A DNA stretch of 64,000 nucleotides, from NCBI GenBank assembly GCA_028819475.1, contig JAPPLJ010000001.1, forward strand, positions 1 to 64,000, read 5' to 3'. Source of the stretch: Rhodospirillaceae bacterium. Lineage in GTDB: Bacteria > Pseudomonadota > Alphaproteobacteria > Bin65. Below, piece by piece: positions 62,292 through 64,000 of this stretch; the first letter of the stretch is position 1; each line of letters starts with the position of its first letter. The position numbers were made by a program, and so were the translations under genes. The notes below the pieces were generated by a model. That model was not told the DNA's origin. It did no database searches and saw only the letters and a list, made by a program, of their open reading frames with translations.

Positions 62292-63163
62292 GGCGTTTCC
62301 ACGCCGCCACGCAGCGACGCCAGCACCGCGACCAGGATCATAACGGGAACGACGCCGTCGACCCTGTCGAGCAACCCGCCGTGCCCCGGGACCGATTTTC
62401 CGGAATCCTTGGCGCCGTAGCGGCGCTTCAACACCGATTCGAACAGGTCGCCGCCCTGCGCCACCAGGCTCACGACCAGGGCGGCGGCGACATGGAAGCC
62501 TGCCGCTGGACGGTCGGCGGCGAGGGCGAACAGCAGCCCGGCAACGGCGGCAAACGCCAGTCCGCCGAAGAAGCCCGACCAGGTCTTGTTCGGACTCAAC
62601 CGGGGCGCAAGCCTGCTGCCGCCGACGGCCCGGCCGGTCAGGAATGCGCCAATATCGGTCAACGCAACAACCCAGAAGATCCAGGCGACGGCCCATGCGC
62701 CGTCCCGGTACATGTCGAACAGGGCGATTGCACCCCAGGCTGCGCCGCCGACATAGAGCACGCCGGCGCCGAGCCACACCGCATCCGACATGCGGTCCGT
62801 ACGGGCCAAAACTGCTATCGCAGGCGCTCCGAGGATCAGAACCAGCGATGCCTCGCCGGACATGGCGAACGAGGCCAGCCCGACGATAGCGAGGCAAACG
62901 GCAATCAACGCATAGCCGCCGCCCGCAACCCTGCCCCGGCTGCACAGCGCCGCCCACTCCCAGGCCATCAACCCCGCGGCGCCGAAAATCAACAGGTGGA
63001 AAAACGGCCAGCCGAAATACAGGCTGCCGGCCACGAGAGCCGTCAGGACTGTCGCGGACAGCAATCTGATCAGAATTTTGCCCGATCCATCCGCCGCGCC
63101 CGCCGTTGCCGGGGAAGCGATGGCCGGCTCCGGCGCGATTGTCCGGTCAGCCGACCGCGCCAA
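62282..63163 (-). CDS. cdsA: Phosphatidate cytidylyltransferase
   Basis: A 293-residue membrane enzyme making CDP-diacylglycerol for phospholipid synthesis. It has about eight membrane helices. The C-terminal signature SxLKRRxxxKDxxxxxPGHGGxLDRxD is fully present (SVLKRRYGAKDSGKSVPGHG, then GLLDRVDG). No ATG is available, so I used a TTG at 63163 overlapping the uppS stop; the true start could be another rare codon downstream. Confidence 0.9.
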   Translation of the reverse strand: MARSADRTIAPEPAIASPATAGAADGSGKILIRLLSATVLTALVAGSLYFGWPFFHLLIFGAAGLMAWEWAALCSRGRVAGGGYALIAVCLAIVGLASFAMSGEASLVLILGAPAIAVLARTDRMSDAVWLGAGVLYVGGAAWGAIALFDMYRDGAWAVAWIFWVVALTDIGAFLTGRAVGGSRLAPRLSPNKTWSGFFGGLAFAAVAGLLFALAADRPAAGFHVAAALVVSLVAQGGDLFESVLKRRYGAKDSGKSVPGHGGLLDRVDGVVPVMILVAVLASLRGGVETPWL

Positions 63164-63878
63164 AACGGCGCTCCCGCTGACAATATTCCGAGACCGCGGC
63201 GCGCAGGGTCTCGGCGTCGAAATCCGGCCACAGACATTTCGTGAAGACCAGTTCGGCATAGGCCGACTGCCACAGCAGGAAGTTGCTCAGCCTTTGCTCG
63301 CCGCTGGTTCGTATGACCAGGTCGGGATCCGGGATATCGCCGGTCAGCAGGTGGCGGGAAAATTCCTCCTGCCCGATCGCATCGGGATCGAGATCACCCT
63401 GCGCTGCCCTTGCGGCCATCCGCCGTGCCGCGGCCAGAATTTCGTCCCGGCCGCCGTAGCTGAGAGCGATGACCAGCGTGAAGACCGTATTGCCGGCCGT
63501 GCGCCGCTCGGCATGGTCGATCTGTGCGATGATATCGGCCGGCAGCCTCGGCCTGTCGCCGATGAAGCGGAGTCGGACGCCCTGTTCGTGCAACTCGGCG
63601 ATTTCGCTATGCAGATAATACCGCAGCAGTTCCATCAGCTCCCGGACTTCCGAGGCCGGGCGGTTCCAGTTCTCGGAAGAAAAACCGTAGAGCGTCAGAT
63701 AGCGTATGCCGTCCGCAATCGCGGCCTTGACGGTCCGGCGCACGGCCTCCACGCCGCGTCGGTGGCCGGCAGTGCGCGGCAGGCCGCGCGCCTTCGCCCA
63801 CCGGCCGTTGCCATCCATGATGATCGCAATGTGGCGCGGCGGGGTCTGTACGATCGCGCAGGGTGAAACGGCATCCAT
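63147..63878 (-). CDS. uppS: Undecaprenyl diphosphate synthase
   Basis: A 243-residue cis-prenyltransferase making the carrier lipid for peptidoglycan and O-antigen. HIAIIMDGNGRWAKARGLPR (16-35) has catalytic Asp22, LTLYGFSSENWNRP and the C-terminal DPDLVIRTSGEQRLSNFLLWQSAYAELVF is in two conserved parts. Length is normal; ATG at 63878. Confidence 0.96.
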   Translation of the reverse strand: MDAVSPCAIVQTPPRHIAIIMDGNGRWAKARGLPRTAGHRRGVEAVRRTVKAAIADGIRYLTLYGFSSENWNRPASEVRELMELLRYYLHSEIAELHEQGVRLRFIGDRPRLPADIIAQIDHAERRTAGNTVFTLVIALSYGGRDEILAAARRMAARAAQGDLDPDAIGQEEFSRHLLTGDIPDPDLVIRTSGEQRLSNFLLWQSAYAELVFTKCLWPDFDAETLRAAVSEYCQRERRFGAVG

Positions 63879-63890
63879 CTCCGGATGACT

Positions 63891-64000
63891 CTAGACCTGC
63901 ATGATCTCGCCACGCTTCTGGGCGAGCAACATGTCGATATCCTCGATATGCGCGTCGGTGGCCTTCTGGATATCGTCGGCCCGGGCGCGATGTTCGTCCT
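63891..64000 (-). CDS. frr: Ribosome recycling factor, partial (5' end beyond window)
   Basis: The last 35 codons read DEHRARADDIQKATDAH, then IEDIDMLLAQKRGEIMQV and stop. This is the characteristic end of ribosome recycling factor (hinge helix and final LLAQKxxEIMQV). It lies 12 bp upstream of uppS, the usual alphaproteobacterial order pyrH-frr-uppS. Confidence 0.93.
   Translation of the reverse strand, partial: DEHRARADDIQKATDAHIEDIDMLLAQKRGEIMQV

Overview
The window is GC-rich bacterial chromosome, most likely from an alphaproteobacterium of Rhodospirillales-like type. The evidence is the gene order uppS-cdsA-dxr-rseP-bamA-skp-fabZ-lpxA-lpxI-lpxB, the use of LpxI, the gltX-gltA pair, small families such as DUF1489, and two direct-repeat LexA boxes (GAAC-N7-GAAC), a form typical of that class. 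The species cannot be named from the sequence. No rRNA, tRNA or CRISPR array was seen.

Layout. 1-2.8 kb: two tandem tyrosine recombinases read leftwards, with a tandem array of 124-bp palindromic repeats upstream. 2.9-6.8 kb: a MetE/UROD-like orphan, a DUF4328 membrane protein behind a LexA box, arrays of a TGAC decamer, and a FemAB/GNAT-like protein, separated by dispersed palindromic repeats. 6.9-18 kb: housekeeping genes (clpS-clpA, a penicillin-binding carboxypeptidase with two SPOR-like domains, ugd-galU, a DnaJ-domain/VWA pair, a leucine dehydrogenase-type enzyme, DUF1489). 18-21.8 kb and 35.7-37.4 kb: a leucine catabolic (liu) cluster encoding HMG-CoA lyase, both methylcrotonyl-CoA carboxylase subunits and methylglutaconyl-CoA hydratase. 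It is split by a ~14 kb block.

The block (22-35.6 kb) looks like a catabolic island: a TRAP transporter (dctPQM), a VOC-fold protein, an amidase, an MmgE/PrpD protein, a GntR/FCD regulator, hydantoinase A and B subunits and a 2-oxoglutarate/Fe(II) oxygenase. Four promoters in it carry the same near-palindrome, TGGTATACCA, presumably the operator of the island's own GntR protein. Its right end carries an IS66-like scrap and a tyrosine-recombinase scrap.

At 37.4-39 kb, two direct copies of a ~150-bp palindromic element flank a gene with a strong promoter, a LexA box and a phage terminase-small-subunit-like N-terminus. The 3' part of this gene contains the same TGAC decamers found beside the other LexA box at 5 kb. 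This possible SOS-controlled unit with iteron-like repeats is the most unusual thing in the window.

39-53 kb: an MFS transporter, an acyl-CoA dehydrogenase, an SDR/Rid pair, comEC, gltX, gltA, and an operon joining an adenine deaminase to a complete NMT1/THI5-type ABC importer, probably for purine salvage. 52.7-64 kb: gloA and the envelope biogenesis cluster down to a partial frr. lpxD is missing from its usual place in that cluster.
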